A stretch of DNA of 64,000 bases from an uncultured Dehalococcoidia bacterium. Its GTDB lineage: Bacteria; Chloroflexota; Dehalococcoidia; Lucifugimonadales; JAAXIE01. Every line of letters starts with the position of its first letter. Position 1 is the first letter of the stretch. This document shows positions 52,527-61,012 of the stretch, piece by piece. The translations under genes were made by a program, and so were the position numbers. The notes below the pieces were generated by a model. It was not told the origin of the DNA and searched no databases. It was given only the letters and a program-made list of their open reading frames with translations. The stretch covers positions 558,001 through 622,000 of the forward strand of contig OX638353.1 of the NCBI GenBank assembly GCA_951813255.1. Direction: 5' to 3'.

Positions 52527-54857
52527 TCAGCCTTGGCCTTGGCGCATCAGCTCCTTGAGGCGGGATGGGCTGAGGGGGAGGTCGTGGATTTGGACGCCGA
52601 AGGATGAGAGGGCGTTGGAGACGGCGTTGGACAGGGTTGCGCCGGTGGAGACGATGCCGCCTTCCCCTGCGCCTTTGACTCCAAGGGGGTTGTGGGGCGA
52701 GGGGCCTGCGTCGAGTTCAAGGCTCTCAAGGTTGGGGACCTCGTTGCTGGTGGGGAGGAGGTAGTCCATGAAGGTGGTGGCCAAGGGCTGGCCGCTCTCG
52801 TCGTAGGCCAAGTCTTCGAGCATGGTGCCTCCGATGCCCTGCACCGCGGCGCCTACGCTCTGTCCATGGATGAGCAGTGGGTTGATAGGTGTGCCGACGT
52901 CTTCGACTACCACGTAGTTCAGTATGTCGGTCTTGCCGGTCTCGGGGTCGACGGCGACGTGGGCGGCGTGCATCCCGTAGGCGAAGGGGATGCCTTTGAG
53001 GCGGTGGTAGGCCATGACGTCGAGACCGATTTCGCCTTGGTTGTACTCGCTATTGGGTCCGGCCAGTTCCAGGACTTGGCCGAGATCCAGGACTGCGCCT
53101 TCGAGGGTGGAGCCTACGCGGCGCACCTCGCCGTCGACGAACTCCAGTTGTTCCGGGGGCACATCGAGGTAGCCGCCGGCGACCTCGAGGACTCGCTGCT
53201 TCAGTTGTTGGGCACCGGAGTAGACGGCGTTGCCCGCCATGACGGTACCGCGGCTGGCGAAGGTGCCGCCTCCGAAGGGCAGAAGATCGGTGTCGCCGTG
53301 GTAGATAGTGATGTATTCGATGGGGACGCCCAAGCCGTCGGCGCATATCTGGGCCATGATCGTTTCATGGCCTTGTCCCAAGGTGGTGAGGCCGATGTGG
53401 ACAGCGACGTCCTTGGGGCCGCTGACGTAGACGCGGGCGGGCTCGGTGGGAGGGCCGGTGCCGGTGCTTTCCACAAAGCAGGAGATGCCGACTCCGTGAT
53501 ATTTGCCGTCGACTAGCTGTCCCTGCTGTTGCAGGAGGGCGTCGTAGTTGATGGCCTCGAGACCCATGCGCAGGGATTCGTGGTAGTCACCGCTGTCGTA
53601 GACAAGAGTGGGGAATCCGGGTGGACGGAGGTCACCTGCCCGATAGGGGAGTTCCGAGGAGCGCACTAGATTGCGGCGGCGGAACTCGGCGGGATCGATG
53701 CCGAGGTCCTGGGCAACGATGTCGAAGAGGCGCTCGCGGAAGAAGGCGGCCTCGTACTGGCCGGGGGCGCGGTAGGTACCTATTGCGACCTTGTTGGTGA
53801 CTTGGTAGGAGGCTTCCCAGCCGTAGTTCTCGACCCGGTAGGGGCCGCTCAAGGCGCCTACCAGTACTGCCGTGATCAGCCCGCCGTGGGTGCGGACGTA
53901 GGCGCCGATATCGGTGGATACCTTGGCGCGCAGGCCGAGGATCACGCCGTCCTTGGTGGTGGCGATTTCCAGTTCGCATGTGTGCTGGCGAGAGTGGTTG
54001 GCGGACATGAGGTGTTCGCGGCGGTCTTCAATCCACTTGATGGGTCTGCCCAGCTTCTTGGAGGCGAAGGGTATGAGGAAGTCCTCGGGATAGAACTCGC
54101 CGGTGACGCCGAATCCGCCACCGGTATCGCCCTCGATGAAGTGGATGCGGTGCTCGGGCATGTCGAGCAGTCCTGAGAGGAGGTTGCGGTTGAAGTGGGG
54201 CACCTTGGTCATGCCGTACATGTGGAGTTGGTCACGGCCGGGGTCGTAGGAGGCGGTCAAGCCACGCGTCTCCAACGGGTTGGCAGTGTGGCGGTGGCTT
54301 TGGAAGGTCTCCTTGCGGGTGTATTCGGCATTTTGGAATGCGGTGTCGGGGTCGCCGTGGACGCGGGTGTAGTGGGCGGCTTGGTTGGTACCGTTCTCCT
54401 CGTGGAGCAGGGAGGTGTCGGCGGCGGAGGACTCGACGTCATGTACCGCTGGCAGGGGCTCGTAGCGGACGTCGATGACGTCGCAGGCGTCCTCAGCGAC
54501 ATAACGGCTGGAAGCGACGACAACCGCAACGGGCTCGCCTACGTACCTGACCTTATCGTGGGCGATGGGGTACTGGAGGAAGCGTTCCAGGCCCGGAAGA
54601 GCGGCCATGCGGAAGGTGATGTGGCGCAACCCGATGCTTTCGGCCACGTCGCTGGAGGTGAACACCGCTTCCACTCCCGGAATTTCCAGTGCCTTGGAGG
54701 CGTCGATGGAGAGGATGCGGGCATGGGGGTGGGGGCTTCTGAGAATGGCGGCGTGGAGGAGGTGCTGGAACTTGAAGTCGTCGGTGTATTGTCCGCGACC
54801 GGTCATGAAGCGGACGTCCTCCTTGCGGGTCAGGGGCTTGCCGATGTAGGTGGTCAT
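52527..54857 (-). CDS. Molybdopterin large subunit, xanthine dehydrogenase family (second copy)
   Basis: 776 residues, a paralogue of the product of 40722-43040 with similarity along the whole length: PLTRKEDVRFMTGRGQYTDD, RYVGEPVAVVVASSRYVAEDA, GGGFGVTGEFYPED, TYRAPGQYEAAF and the catalytic GVKGAGEGGI. The active-site loop differs (Ala-Pro-Gly-Gln in place of Gly-Pro-Gly-Gly), pointing to a different substrate. No small or medium subunit is adjacent. It is downstream of the NHL protein and 3-hydroxyanthranilate dioxygenase genes on the same strand, perhaps one long unit. Two 25-base direct repeats lie upstream of its start. Confidence 0.92.
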   Translation of the reverse strand: MTTYIGKPLTRKEDVRFMTGRGQYTDDFKFQHLLHAAILRSPHPHARILSIDASKALEIPGVEAVFTSSDVAESIGLRHITFRMAALPGLERFLQYPIAHDKVRYVGEPVAVVVASSRYVAEDACDVIDVRYEPLPAVHDVESSAADTSLLHEENGTNQAAHYTRVHGDPDTAFQNAEYTRKETFQSHRHTANPLETRGLTASYDPGRDQLHMYGMTKVPHFNRNLLSGLLDMPEHRIHFIEGDTGGGFGVTGEFYPEDFLIPFASKKLGRPIKWIEDRREHLMSANHSRQHTCELEIATTKDGVILGLRAKVSTDIGAYVRTHGGLITAVLVGALSGPYRVENYGWEASYQVTNKVAIGTYRAPGQYEAAFFRERLFDIVAQDLGIDPAEFRRRNLVRSSELPYRAGDLRPPGFPTLVYDSGDYHESLRMGLEAINYDALLQQQGQLVDGKYHGVGISCFVESTGTGPPTEPARVYVSGPKDVAVHIGLTTLGQGHETIMAQICADGLGVPIEYITIYHGDTDLLPFGGGTFASRGTVMAGNAVYSGAQQLKQRVLEVAGGYLDVPPEQLEFVDGEVRRVGSTLEGAVLDLGQVLELAGPNSEYNQGEIGLDVMAYHRLKGIPFAYGMHAAHVAVDPETGKTDILNYVVVEDVGTPINPLLIHGQSVGAAVQGIGGTMLEDLAYDESGQPLATTFMDYLLPTSNEVPNLESLELDAGPSPHNPLGVKGAGEGGIVSTGATLSNAVSNALSSFGVQIHDLPLSPSRLKELMRQGQG

Positions 54858-54873
54858 GTATCCGTCCAGTCTG

Positions 54874-54934
54874 CCAGTATGGGGCCAGTATTCCGGTTTG
54901 GGCCGTCTTCCAGTATCGGCCAGTATTCCAGTTG
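54874..54934. repeat. Two imperfect 25-bp direct repeats upstream of the hydroxylase gene
   Basis: CCAGTAT-GG-CCAGTATTCC-GTT starts at 54874 and again at 54910 with few differences, each containing CCAGTAT twice. Placed in the short gap just before the minus-strand start at 54857, they could be operator sites. Confidence 0.5.
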
Positions 54935-54954
54935 AGGTCGTGGTGCGGAGCGCC

Positions 54955-55905
54955 TCAACGGGCGCGGGCGAGCTTCTGAATGGTGCGCACTTCGCGTGGC
55001 GGGTCCTGGTTGCGCCCGTAGATGGTCCAGGAGACTTCGGCCACGTAGATGCTGCCTTCGGAGTCCACGGAAACCCCGTGGGGGGCGATGAAGCGTCCCG
55101 GCGCCTCGCTCATGGGGCCGTCCCCCAGCCTAGCCAACGTGTTGCCTTTGATATCCATCAGGGAGACGCGGGGCCCGAGTCCGGGGGCGTCGGCGTTGAG
55201 GAAGATGGCGGAGCCGAACTCGCCTACGTATACAGTCTGGGACTCTTTGGGATCGATGTAGAGGCCGCAGGGGCGGGACATGTTGTTCCACTGGGTCTCG
55301 AACTTGCCGTTGCGGTCGAACACCTGAATGCGGTGGTTCTCCCGGTCAGCGACGTAGACCCAGCCGTCCTTGTCGGTGGCGATGTTGTGCACGATGTTGA
55401 ACTCGCTGGGGCCTGTGCCGGGCTCGCCCCAAGAGAAGAGGAGCTTGCCGTCGGGAGAGTACTTGTGCACCTTGGCGTTGCAGTAGCCGTCTGAGACGTA
55501 GATGTCGCCGTTGTCAGGGTCTAGGGCGACGTGGGTACATTTGTTGAAGGGGTCGCCGCTCATGAAGGGGGTGGGCTGGCCCGGAACTCCCAGGGTCATG
55601 AGGACGCGGCCGTCGAGGGTGCACTTGCGGACGGTGTGGTCGTCGTCGTCGGTGCAGTAGATGGTGTCGTCGGGACCCATGGTGATGCCGTGGGCTCTGC
55701 GGAAGAGGTCTTCGCCCCAGGAGCGGAGGAAGTTGCCGTCCTTGTCGTAGACGATGATGGGGTGCTCGCCGCGGGAAAAGACGTAGACGTTGTCCTTGGA
55801 GTCCACGCCGACGGCTGCTGCCTCGCGGTAGGTCCAGCCGTCGGGAAGATTGCCCCAGCCCTCGACCACCTCATAGGTGTGGGGAGCGATGCCCACTGTT
55901 GCCAT
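54955..55905 (-). CDS. NHL-repeat beta-propeller protein
   Basis: 316 residues made of six NHL-type blades with repeated DxxGxxYVxD elements: VGVDSKDNVYVFSRGEHP, TMGPDDTIYCTDDDDHTVRK, VALDPDNGDIYVSDGYCNAK, IATDKDGWVYVADRENHRI, GVSVDSEGSIYVAEVS. This is the peptidylglycine lyase / SMP-30-like propeller shape. No signal peptide, so cytoplasmic. It lies 45 bases after the 3-hydroxyanthranilate dioxygenase gene and 97 bases ahead of the molybdenum hydroxylase gene, both on the same strand. It might be a lactonase or lyase serving that pathway, but no catalytic residues can be assigned with confidence. Confidence 0.85.
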   Translation of the reverse strand: MATVGIAPHTYEVVEGWGNLPDGWTYREAAAVGVDSKDNVYVFSRGEHPIIVYDKDGNFLRSWGEDLFRRAHGITMGPDDTIYCTDDDDHTVRKCTLDGRVLMTLGVPGQPTPFMSGDPFNKCTHVALDPDNGDIYVSDGYCNAKVHKYSPDGKLLFSWGEPGTGPSEFNIVHNIATDKDGWVYVADRENHRIQVFDRNGKFETQWNNMSRPCGLYIDPKESQTVYVGEFGSAIFLNADAPGLGPRVSLMDIKGNTLARLGDGPMSEAPGRFIAPHGVSVDSEGSIYVAEVSWTIYGRNQDPPREVRTIQKLARAR

Positions 55906-55950
55906 GGTCGTTACCTCGTTTCGAGCGTCGTTGGTTTGCGGAGCGCTTCT

Positions 55951-56481
55951 CTACACGCGGGGGCCGTCGGCTACGGGTTGGACGTGGCCGCAGGCGTCGC
56001 AGGTGCGCAAGTTCTCCTCGGACTCGAAGTCGGCGGTGAGGTCGTGGATGCTGCGGAGGGTCTTGCCGTCCCACTTCTCGGCTTTGTGGAGCCTGGCGTC
56101 GCACTGGTTGCAGTACCATTCGAAGCCGTCGGCGTCGTCGGGGCGGCGCTTGCGCTCGATGACCAAGCCCACGGTGCCGGCGGGACGCTGGGGTGAGTGG
56201 GGCACCATGGCGGGGATGAGGGCGACCTGGCCTTCCTTGACCTCGGAGCGCAGGCGCTTGCCGTCTTCAAAGTACTCGATGACGATGTCGCCCTGAATCT
56301 GGTAAAAGAATTCGGGTGAGTCGGTGACGTGGAAGTCGCCGCGAGTGTTGGGCCCGCCCACGACGATCATGATGAGCTGAGGGTCGTTGTACAGCACACG
56401 GGAACCCATAGGCGGGTTGAAGGAGTCCTTGTTTTCTTCGATCCAGCCCTTCAAGTCGAAGGGTACCAAGCTGTCGATCAT
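55951..56481 (-). CDS. 3-Hydroxyanthranilate 3,4-dioxygenase
   Basis: Cupin iron dioxygenase that opens the ring of 3-hydroxyanthranilate to 2-amino-3-carboxymuconate semialdehyde, 176 residues. The residues known for the bacterial enzyme are at nearly identical positions: Arg 47, His 51, Glu 57, His 95, Arg 99, and Glu 109 (110 in the reference). The C-terminal rubredoxin-like site has CNQC and CDAC pairs. Length is normal. The next enzymes of the pathway (2-amino-3-carboxymuconate semialdehyde decarboxylase, kynureninase) are not in the window, so it could serve tryptophan breakdown, NAD synthesis from tryptophan, or another aminophenol. It sits in a same-strand run with the NHL and molybdenum hydroxylase genes. 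Confidence 0.92.
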   Translation of the reverse strand: MIDSLVPFDLKGWIEENKDSFNPPMGSRVLYNDPQLIMIVVGGPNTRGDFHVTDSPEFFYQIQGDIVIEYFEDGKRLRSEVKEGQVALIPAMVPHSPQRPAGTVGLVIERKRRPDDADGFEWYCNQCDARLHKAEKWDGKTLRSIHDLTADFESEENLRTCDACGHVQPVADGPRV

Positions 56482-56515
56482 TGTTTCCTCCTCCGGCCGA
56501 CGGTGCGCCGGCCTC

Positions 56516-57385
56516 CTATTTCAAGAGTCTGTTTGCGATGCGTTCCATCTCGCGGAGGGCTTCCTGTTCGTCGTCCTGAAGGAGCCATGGTACGACGGTG
56601 TCGGCTCCGGCATCAGCGTAGGCTTCGACGAGGGATGGGTCGGTGGAGTGGTCGGGGAGGCCGAAGACGCAAATGTCGATGCATCCGCGTGGACGGCCTG
56701 CCTTCTCGGAGAGGTCGTCGAGGGTGGCGCGGGCTGTTTTGGTGGCTTCCACGGTAAGGCGGGGAGCGAGCCAACCATCGGCGTGGGTGACCAGGCGCTG
56801 GAAGATGGTTGAAGGCCAGCCACCGAGATATATGGGCGGGCGGGGTTTCTGCACTGGTTTGGGATCCATGTCGATGGCTGGGATGTCGTAGTACCGGCCC
56901 TTGAAGCCGTTTTCTGGTCCGGCAAAGATGGTCTGCATCGCTGAGAGAGCCTCGGCGGTCTGGGTCCAGCGGTGATCGAAATCGACGCCGAAGAGTTCCA
57001 GTTCCTCCCGGAGCCAGCCGGTGCCGACGCCGAGGATGAACCGGCCCTTGGCGTAGGTGTCAACCGTGGCGACGAGCTTGGCTAGGTGGGCAGGGTGGTG
57101 CTGGGCAACCAGCGAGATGGATGTGCCGAGCTTGATGCGGTTGGTGACGGCGGATGCCCTACCCAAGGCGACGAAGGGGTCCATGATTTGCCAGTAGACG
57201 TGGGGAGTCTCTTGGGCGTAGTCCTGGTCCTCAAAGCGGCGCGGGTGTTGCGAGTCGACACGGGCGGGTATGGCAATATGCTCGGGCACCCAGAAGGAGT
57301 CGAAGCCGAGTTCTTCGGCACGCTGGGCCAGCACAGCAACGTCGGGGGAGTTACTGCTGAGGAGGACGAAGATACCGACCTTCAT
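56516..57385 (-). CDS. LLM-class flavin-dependent oxidoreductase
   Basis: 289-residue luciferase-like protein: MKVGIFVLLSSNSPDVAVLA, LGFDSFWVPEHIAIP, NRIKLGTSISLVAQHHPAHLAK, FILGVGTGWLREELELFG, then PPIYLGGWPSTIFQRLVTHADGW. It is similar in layout to the LLM protein of 30176-31066 (TIGR03619-type). I start at the ATG at 57385 with GGAGGG upstream; the open frame reaches 57409. It lies 34 bases ahead of the 3-hydroxyanthranilate dioxygenase gene and after the TPR gene, so co-transcription is likely. Substrate unknown. Confidence 0.9.
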   Translation of the reverse strand: MKVGIFVLLSSNSPDVAVLAQRAEELGFDSFWVPEHIAIPARVDSQHPRRFEDQDYAQETPHVYWQIMDPFVALGRASAVTNRIKLGTSISLVAQHHPAHLAKLVATVDTYAKGRFILGVGTGWLREELELFGVDFDHRWTQTAEALSAMQTIFAGPENGFKGRYYDIPAIDMDPKPVQKPRPPIYLGGWPSTIFQRLVTHADGWLAPRLTVEATKTARATLDDLSEKAGRPRGCIDICVFGLPDHSTDPSLVEAYADAGADTVVPWLLQDDEQEALREMERIANRLLK

Positions 57386-57477
57386 TATCCGAGTCCCTCC
57401 AAGGCGCAAAGCAAGCTGGCTCTAGGCTTTTCAGTGGGGGTAATGATACCACCTGTCACGGCCGGAAATGCGGATGG

Positions 57478-58629
57478 CTAGGGGTCTTTGGCCTTGAGAC
57501 GGCGGAGGTTCAGAATCCATGACAACTCGTCGTCCTGGGAGGCCTCCCGCTCCAACTCCGGGGCTAGGTCGATGGCCCTGTCCAAGTGATAGGCACCCTG
57601 CTCGAGGTCGGCCAACTGGGACAGGCAACGGGCGGCGTTGTAGTGGGCTGAGGCGAAGCCGGGGGAGGCGTTCACGGCTGCCAAGTATTCCTCAAGGGCG
57701 TCCTCCACACGGCCCATGGTCTCCAGGGTGGCGCCCTTGTTGCTCAGGGCTTCGGCAAAGCCGGGGCGCAGGGAGATGGCTTGGTCGAAGTCTGCTAGTG
57801 CCGCTTGGTAGTTGTCCTGCGCGTCGTAGGCTAGGCCGCGGTTGTTGTAGGCTTCGGCGTCGTCGGGCTGAAGGTTGATGACGTGGGAGTAGTCCTCTGC
57901 TGCCTCGTAGAAATAGGTGTGGGCGTAGTAGACCTTGGCCCGGTTGAAGAAGGCACTGGCGTTGTTGGGATCGATTTCGATGGCAGCGGTGTAGCCCTCC
58001 ACAGCCTCCCAGGGCCATCCCAACTCCTCCACGGAGGCTGCGCGGTTGAGGTGGGCGTTGGAGAGGTTGGGGCGCAACTCAATGACGCGGTCGTAGGACT
58101 GAACTGCCTGGTCGTGGCGCCCTAGTTTGGCCAACACCACTGCCTTGTTGTAGTAGGCCTGCAGGTACTTGGGGGCAAGACTGATGGCAGCATCGTAGTC
58201 GGCCAAGGCAAGGTCGGTGCGGCCCAACTCGTCCCACGCGTTGCCTCTCTGGTAGTGGGCTTCCTTCAGTGAGGGCTCGCGGGCCAGCAGATCGTTGAAC
58301 TCTACCACCGCCGCATCGAGTTGTCTCAGGCGCAGGAGGGCCAAGCCTAGGTTGAAGTGAACACTGGAGTCGTTTGGTTCCTTCGATTGCAGGGAGCGGT
58401 AGACTCGGGCAGCATCGTCGTAGCGTCCGACGGCAAAGCAAGCATTTGCGTATAGCAAGCTGTTGTTCGCGCCCTCGTTCGAGGCAATGTCGAGGAGATC
58501 GTGCATCTTGCGGGCTGGCTCGCCGTGGAGGTAGCCGCCACGAGGGGGTGGGGTGAGCATGCCGGTGCCGTAGCCGCACTCCTGGAGGGCTTGGGCTAGC
58601 AACAGTTCTGAGGGGAGTGGGGTAGTCAT
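57478..58629 (-). CDS. Tetratricopeptide-repeat protein
   Basis: 383 residues consisting of about nine TPR units after a short N-terminal region (LHGEPARKMHDLLDIA). Repeats follow the 34-residue pattern, e.g. SVHFNLGLALLRLRQLDAAV, AHYQRGNAWDELGRTDLALA, AYYNKAVVLAKLGRHDQAVQ, AHLNRAASVEELG, AYNNRGLAYDAQDNYQAALA. No signal peptide or enzymatic domain, so a protein-interaction scaffold in the cytoplasm is likely. It is the first gene of the minus-strand run 58.6-49.9 kb, and a divergent Gly-rich small gene lies upstream. Confidence 0.9.
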   Translation of the reverse strand: MTTPLPSELLLAQALQECGYGTGMLTPPPRGGYLHGEPARKMHDLLDIASNEGANNSLLYANACFAVGRYDDAARVYRSLQSKEPNDSSVHFNLGLALLRLRQLDAAVVEFNDLLAREPSLKEAHYQRGNAWDELGRTDLALADYDAAISLAPKYLQAYYNKAVVLAKLGRHDQAVQSYDRVIELRPNLSNAHLNRAASVEELGWPWEAVEGYTAAIEIDPNNASAFFNRAKVYYAHTYFYEAAEDYSHVINLQPDDAEAYNNRGLAYDAQDNYQAALADFDQAISLRPGFAEALSNKGATLETMGRVEDALEEYLAAVNASPGFASAHYNAARCLSQLADLEQGAYHLDRAIDLAPELEREASQDDELSWILNLRRLKAKDP

Positions 58630-58693
58630 TGCTAGGAAAGACTAACTTCTGCTTGGATTTGTCGCAAATCATAGTGGCCAAAGCAGGCTTTGG

Positions 58694-58699
58694 TATACT
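58694..58699 (+). promoter_or_regulatory. Possible -10 box (TATACT) of the Gly-rich small gene
   Basis: TATACT 74 bases ahead of the GTG at 58774, without a good -35 at 17 bases. Weak support. Confidence 0.3.
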
Positions 58700-58773
58700 G
58701 GCTAGGCTGGCAGGTTTGGACCAGCAACCTCCAGTGAGTAACTCTAATCGTAACGGACGGAAAGGAGCCGAGA

Positions 58774-58929
58774 GTGCAAAGTTTGACGACTGTGAACAAG
58801 GGCGGCCGTGGAGGCGGGGGCGGTGGCAAAGGTGGTGGGAGCAAGGGTGGAGGAGGCAAGGGAGCTGGGTATCCCAGCACGACGGGAAACCCGTCGGGTG
58901 GGGGGCGCGAGAACGGACCTAGGAAATAG
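58774..58929 (+). CDS. Gly/Lys/Arg-rich 51-residue protein
   Basis: A short gene below usual ORF-length cut-offs. AAAGGAG (58761-58767) is six bases ahead of a GTG start. The product begins MQSLTTVNKGGRGGGGGG, continues with GGK/GGS-rich repeats (GGGSKGGGGKGAGYP) and ends with STTGNPSGGGRENGPRK. It is strongly basic, with Gly about half the residues, so it is probably unstructured. I recall small proteins of this type (VNKGGRGGGG... YPSTTGNPSGG) in related Chloroflexota but no function. Nucleic-acid binding, or a modified peptide precursor, are both conceivable. The ribosome site and the codon use (third positions mixed) argue for a real gene. Confidence 0.65.
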   Translation: MQSLTTVNKGGRGGGGGGKGGGSKGGGGKGAGYPSTTGNPSGGGRENGPRK

Positions 58930-59039
58930 ACCCCGGTGATTCTTTGCCGATGATGAAGTGCTCGGAACCACGAAGATAGAGCTGGGATGGATGGGTCAGT
59001 CGTTAGGATGGTCAGAAGACGTGCGTAAGGCTCATTAGC

Positions 59040-59738
59040 TTGCGCTCCAAAATAGTGACCACTTTCGAGGACGCGGTCGCGGACATACCGGATGGCGTCA
59101 CCATTATGTTCCCTGGTTTCGGAGGCATCGGGGCTCCTCAGAATCTGATCGCAGCCCTGCATCGCAAAGGAGTCAGAAACATCACCGGCATCACCAACGA
59201 TCATGGCGGCTTGGACGGCCGCATGGATGTGGGGACTCTGGTTGAGGCTGGGCAGATACGCAAGCTGGTCTGCGCTTTCACGGCGATGCCCCATCCTTCG
59301 ATGGTTACACCCTTTGCCCGCTTGTATGAGGAGGGGCGTGTTGAGGGGGAGTTGGTGCCACAAGGCACGTTGGCGGAACGGATTCGGGCTGCTAGCGCGG
59401 GCATCGGGGCTTTCTACACCCCTACAAGCGTGGGCACCGAGGTTGCGGAGGGGAAGGAGCACCGGGTCATCGACGGGCGCACCTACGTGCTGGAGTACCC
59501 TCTGTATGCTGATTATGCACTCATACGGGCTTGGCGTGCTGATGCGATGGGCAACCTGCAGTTCCGGCGGTCGCAGCGCAATTTCAACCCCATCATGGCA
59601 GCCGCCGCTACCACGACCATTGTGGAAGTGGAGAACCCATTGGAGGAGCGGGGAGCGATCCCGCCGGACGAGGTGCACACGCCGGGCATCTATGTGGACC
59701 GCATCGTCTGGGTACCGCCGGATGGTATCTGGGCCTGA
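59040..59738 (+). CDS. CoA-transferase subunit A (3-oxoacid CoA-transferase family)
   Basis: Alpha subunit of a family I CoA-transferase, 232 residues: TTFEDAVADIPDGVTIMFPGFG at the start, GAPQNLIAALHRKGVRNIT, then FYTPTSVGTEVAEGK and EYPLYADYALIRAWRADAMGNL, which are typical of ScoA/AtoD. The TTG start at 59040 is supported by AAGG upstream and by the N-terminus, which fits the family; the next in-frame ATG would remove conserved sequence. Subunit B is not adjacent; a B-type gene lies at 4977-5642 on the other strand. The acyl-CoA-dehydrogenase-like gene ends 13 bases away, convergently. Confidence 0.9.
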   Translation: MRSKIVTTFEDAVADIPDGVTIMFPGFGGIGAPQNLIAALHRKGVRNITGITNDHGGLDGRMDVGTLVEAGQIRKLVCAFTAMPHPSMVTPFARLYEEGRVEGELVPQGTLAERIRAASAGIGAFYTPTSVGTEVAEGKEHRVIDGRTYVLEYPLYADYALIRAWRADAMGNLQFRRSQRNFNPIMAAAATTTIVEVENPLEERGAIPPDEVHTPGIYVDRIVWVPPDGIWA

Positions 59739-59751
59739 TCCGAGGGAGAGG

Positions 59752-60906
59752 CTAGAATCGGTTGTTGACCTGCTGCAGATTGAAGCGGTCCCGGCTGAAC
59801 TGTTCTGCAGCGACGTCCCAACCCAAGCCCACGTGATGGGATGCGGCGTGGGCGTCGCGGTGGAAGCGCTGGATGGGGCTATCGCTGTACAGGCCGTGAC
59901 CGCCGCTGGCCTCGAAGATGCGGTCGACGGAGCGTACTGCGAGGCGGGCGACATAAGTTTCCTTGAGGCGGTAGGCGGCCCGCTCCGCAATGGTCGGGTC
60001 TTCATGGCGCCGGGCCCGGTCTGCCATCTCCTGGGCGTCGGTCAACATGATGGTGCGGGCGGCAAAGTGCTCAGCGGCTGCCTCGGCGAAGCGGCCTTGT
60101 ATTCCACCCGATTCGCCCATCTTGCCCCGTGTGGGCGACACCATGTCGGTGACGTAATCCTGGAATGCTTCCAAGGCCCCTTGAGCCATGCCTACGATGG
60201 GGCAGGCCAGAGTGTAGGCGAAGATACTGTGCAGCGGGACACGGTAGTTGGGGTCGTCGGCATGCACCTGACGCCCTGGGGTGTTGGCCTCACCCGCGTC
60301 TCCGTAGAGGAAGGTGCGGTACTGGGGAACGAAAACGTCCTCTGCGAAAACGTCCTTGCTGCCCGTACCCCGGAGACCGGAGACGTACCAGTTGTCGATG
60401 ATGCGGAATTCGGTATTGGGGATGAGACAGACCATGGGGCCGGCAGTGCTGGCTACGGTGAGCATGCCCCATGTGGAGGCGTCACACCCGCTGGAGAAGC
60501 TCCAATGGCCAGTGACACGGTAGCCGCCCTGCACTTCGGTGACCTTGGTCCGGGCAGGATTGAATGAGGTGCAGGAGAGGGTGTCCAGCGACTCGGCCCA
60601 GTATTCTTCCTGAGCCTGCTCGGGGAACATGCCGGCGAACCAGTTGTGGCTGGCCCAGATGGCGTAGCACCAACTGCTGGAGCCGCAGCCACGGCCCAGT
60701 TCCGAGGCGATCTCAAGCATGACACGGTAGTCGAGGGCGTGGCCGCCGTAGCGGGCTGGTTGGGGGGCACGAAGCAGGCCGAGATCGATGAAGTCGTCGA
60801 TGGTGTCTTGGGGCACATGTCGCAGTTCCTCGGCGTGGCTGGCCCGTTCCCGGAGTATGGGCACCAAGCCGCGTGCCCGCTCCAGCAACTCCTCACGGCT
60901 CGCCAT
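59752..60906 (-). CDS. Acyl-CoA-dehydrogenase-fold flavoprotein (monooxygenase-like)
   Basis: 384 residues of the acyl-CoA dehydrogenase superfamily. The pieces RYGGHALDYRVMLEIASELGRGCGSSSWCY, GGYRVTGHWSFSSGCDAS and IDNWYVSGLRGTGSKD look most like the flavin-dependent hydroxylase branch (HsaA, HpaB-type two-component monooxygenases, DszC), not classic beta-oxidation enzymes. The usual catalytic Glu region is replaced by RIFEASGGHGLYSDSPIQR, which also fits that branch. A flavin reductase partner is not adjacent. GGAGG precedes the ATG at 60906. Substrate unknown; an aromatic or sulfur heterocycle would be typical of the group. Confidence 0.85.
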   Translation of the reverse strand: MASREELLERARGLVPILRERASHAEELRHVPQDTIDDFIDLGLLRAPQPARYGGHALDYRVMLEIASELGRGCGSSSWCYAIWASHNWFAGMFPEQAQEEYWAESLDTLSCTSFNPARTKVTEVQGGYRVTGHWSFSSGCDASTWGMLTVASTAGPMVCLIPNTEFRIIDNWYVSGLRGTGSKDVFAEDVFVPQYRTFLYGDAGEANTPGRQVHADDPNYRVPLHSIFAYTLACPIVGMAQGALEAFQDYVTDMVSPTRGKMGESGGIQGRFAEAAAEHFAARTIMLTDAQEMADRARRHEDPTIAERAAYRLKETYVARLAVRSVDRIFEASGGHGLYSDSPIQRFHRDAHAASHHVGLGWDVAAEQFSRDRFNLQQVNNRF

Positions 60907-61012
60907 AGGGCACCTCCGTACCACGGATGTGATGGGTCAAGATACCATCTTTGTGGGAGGGCGGAAAGCGGGAGGATGGGGGAGCGATGCTTGGGGTCTG
61001 AGGCGAGCGATG

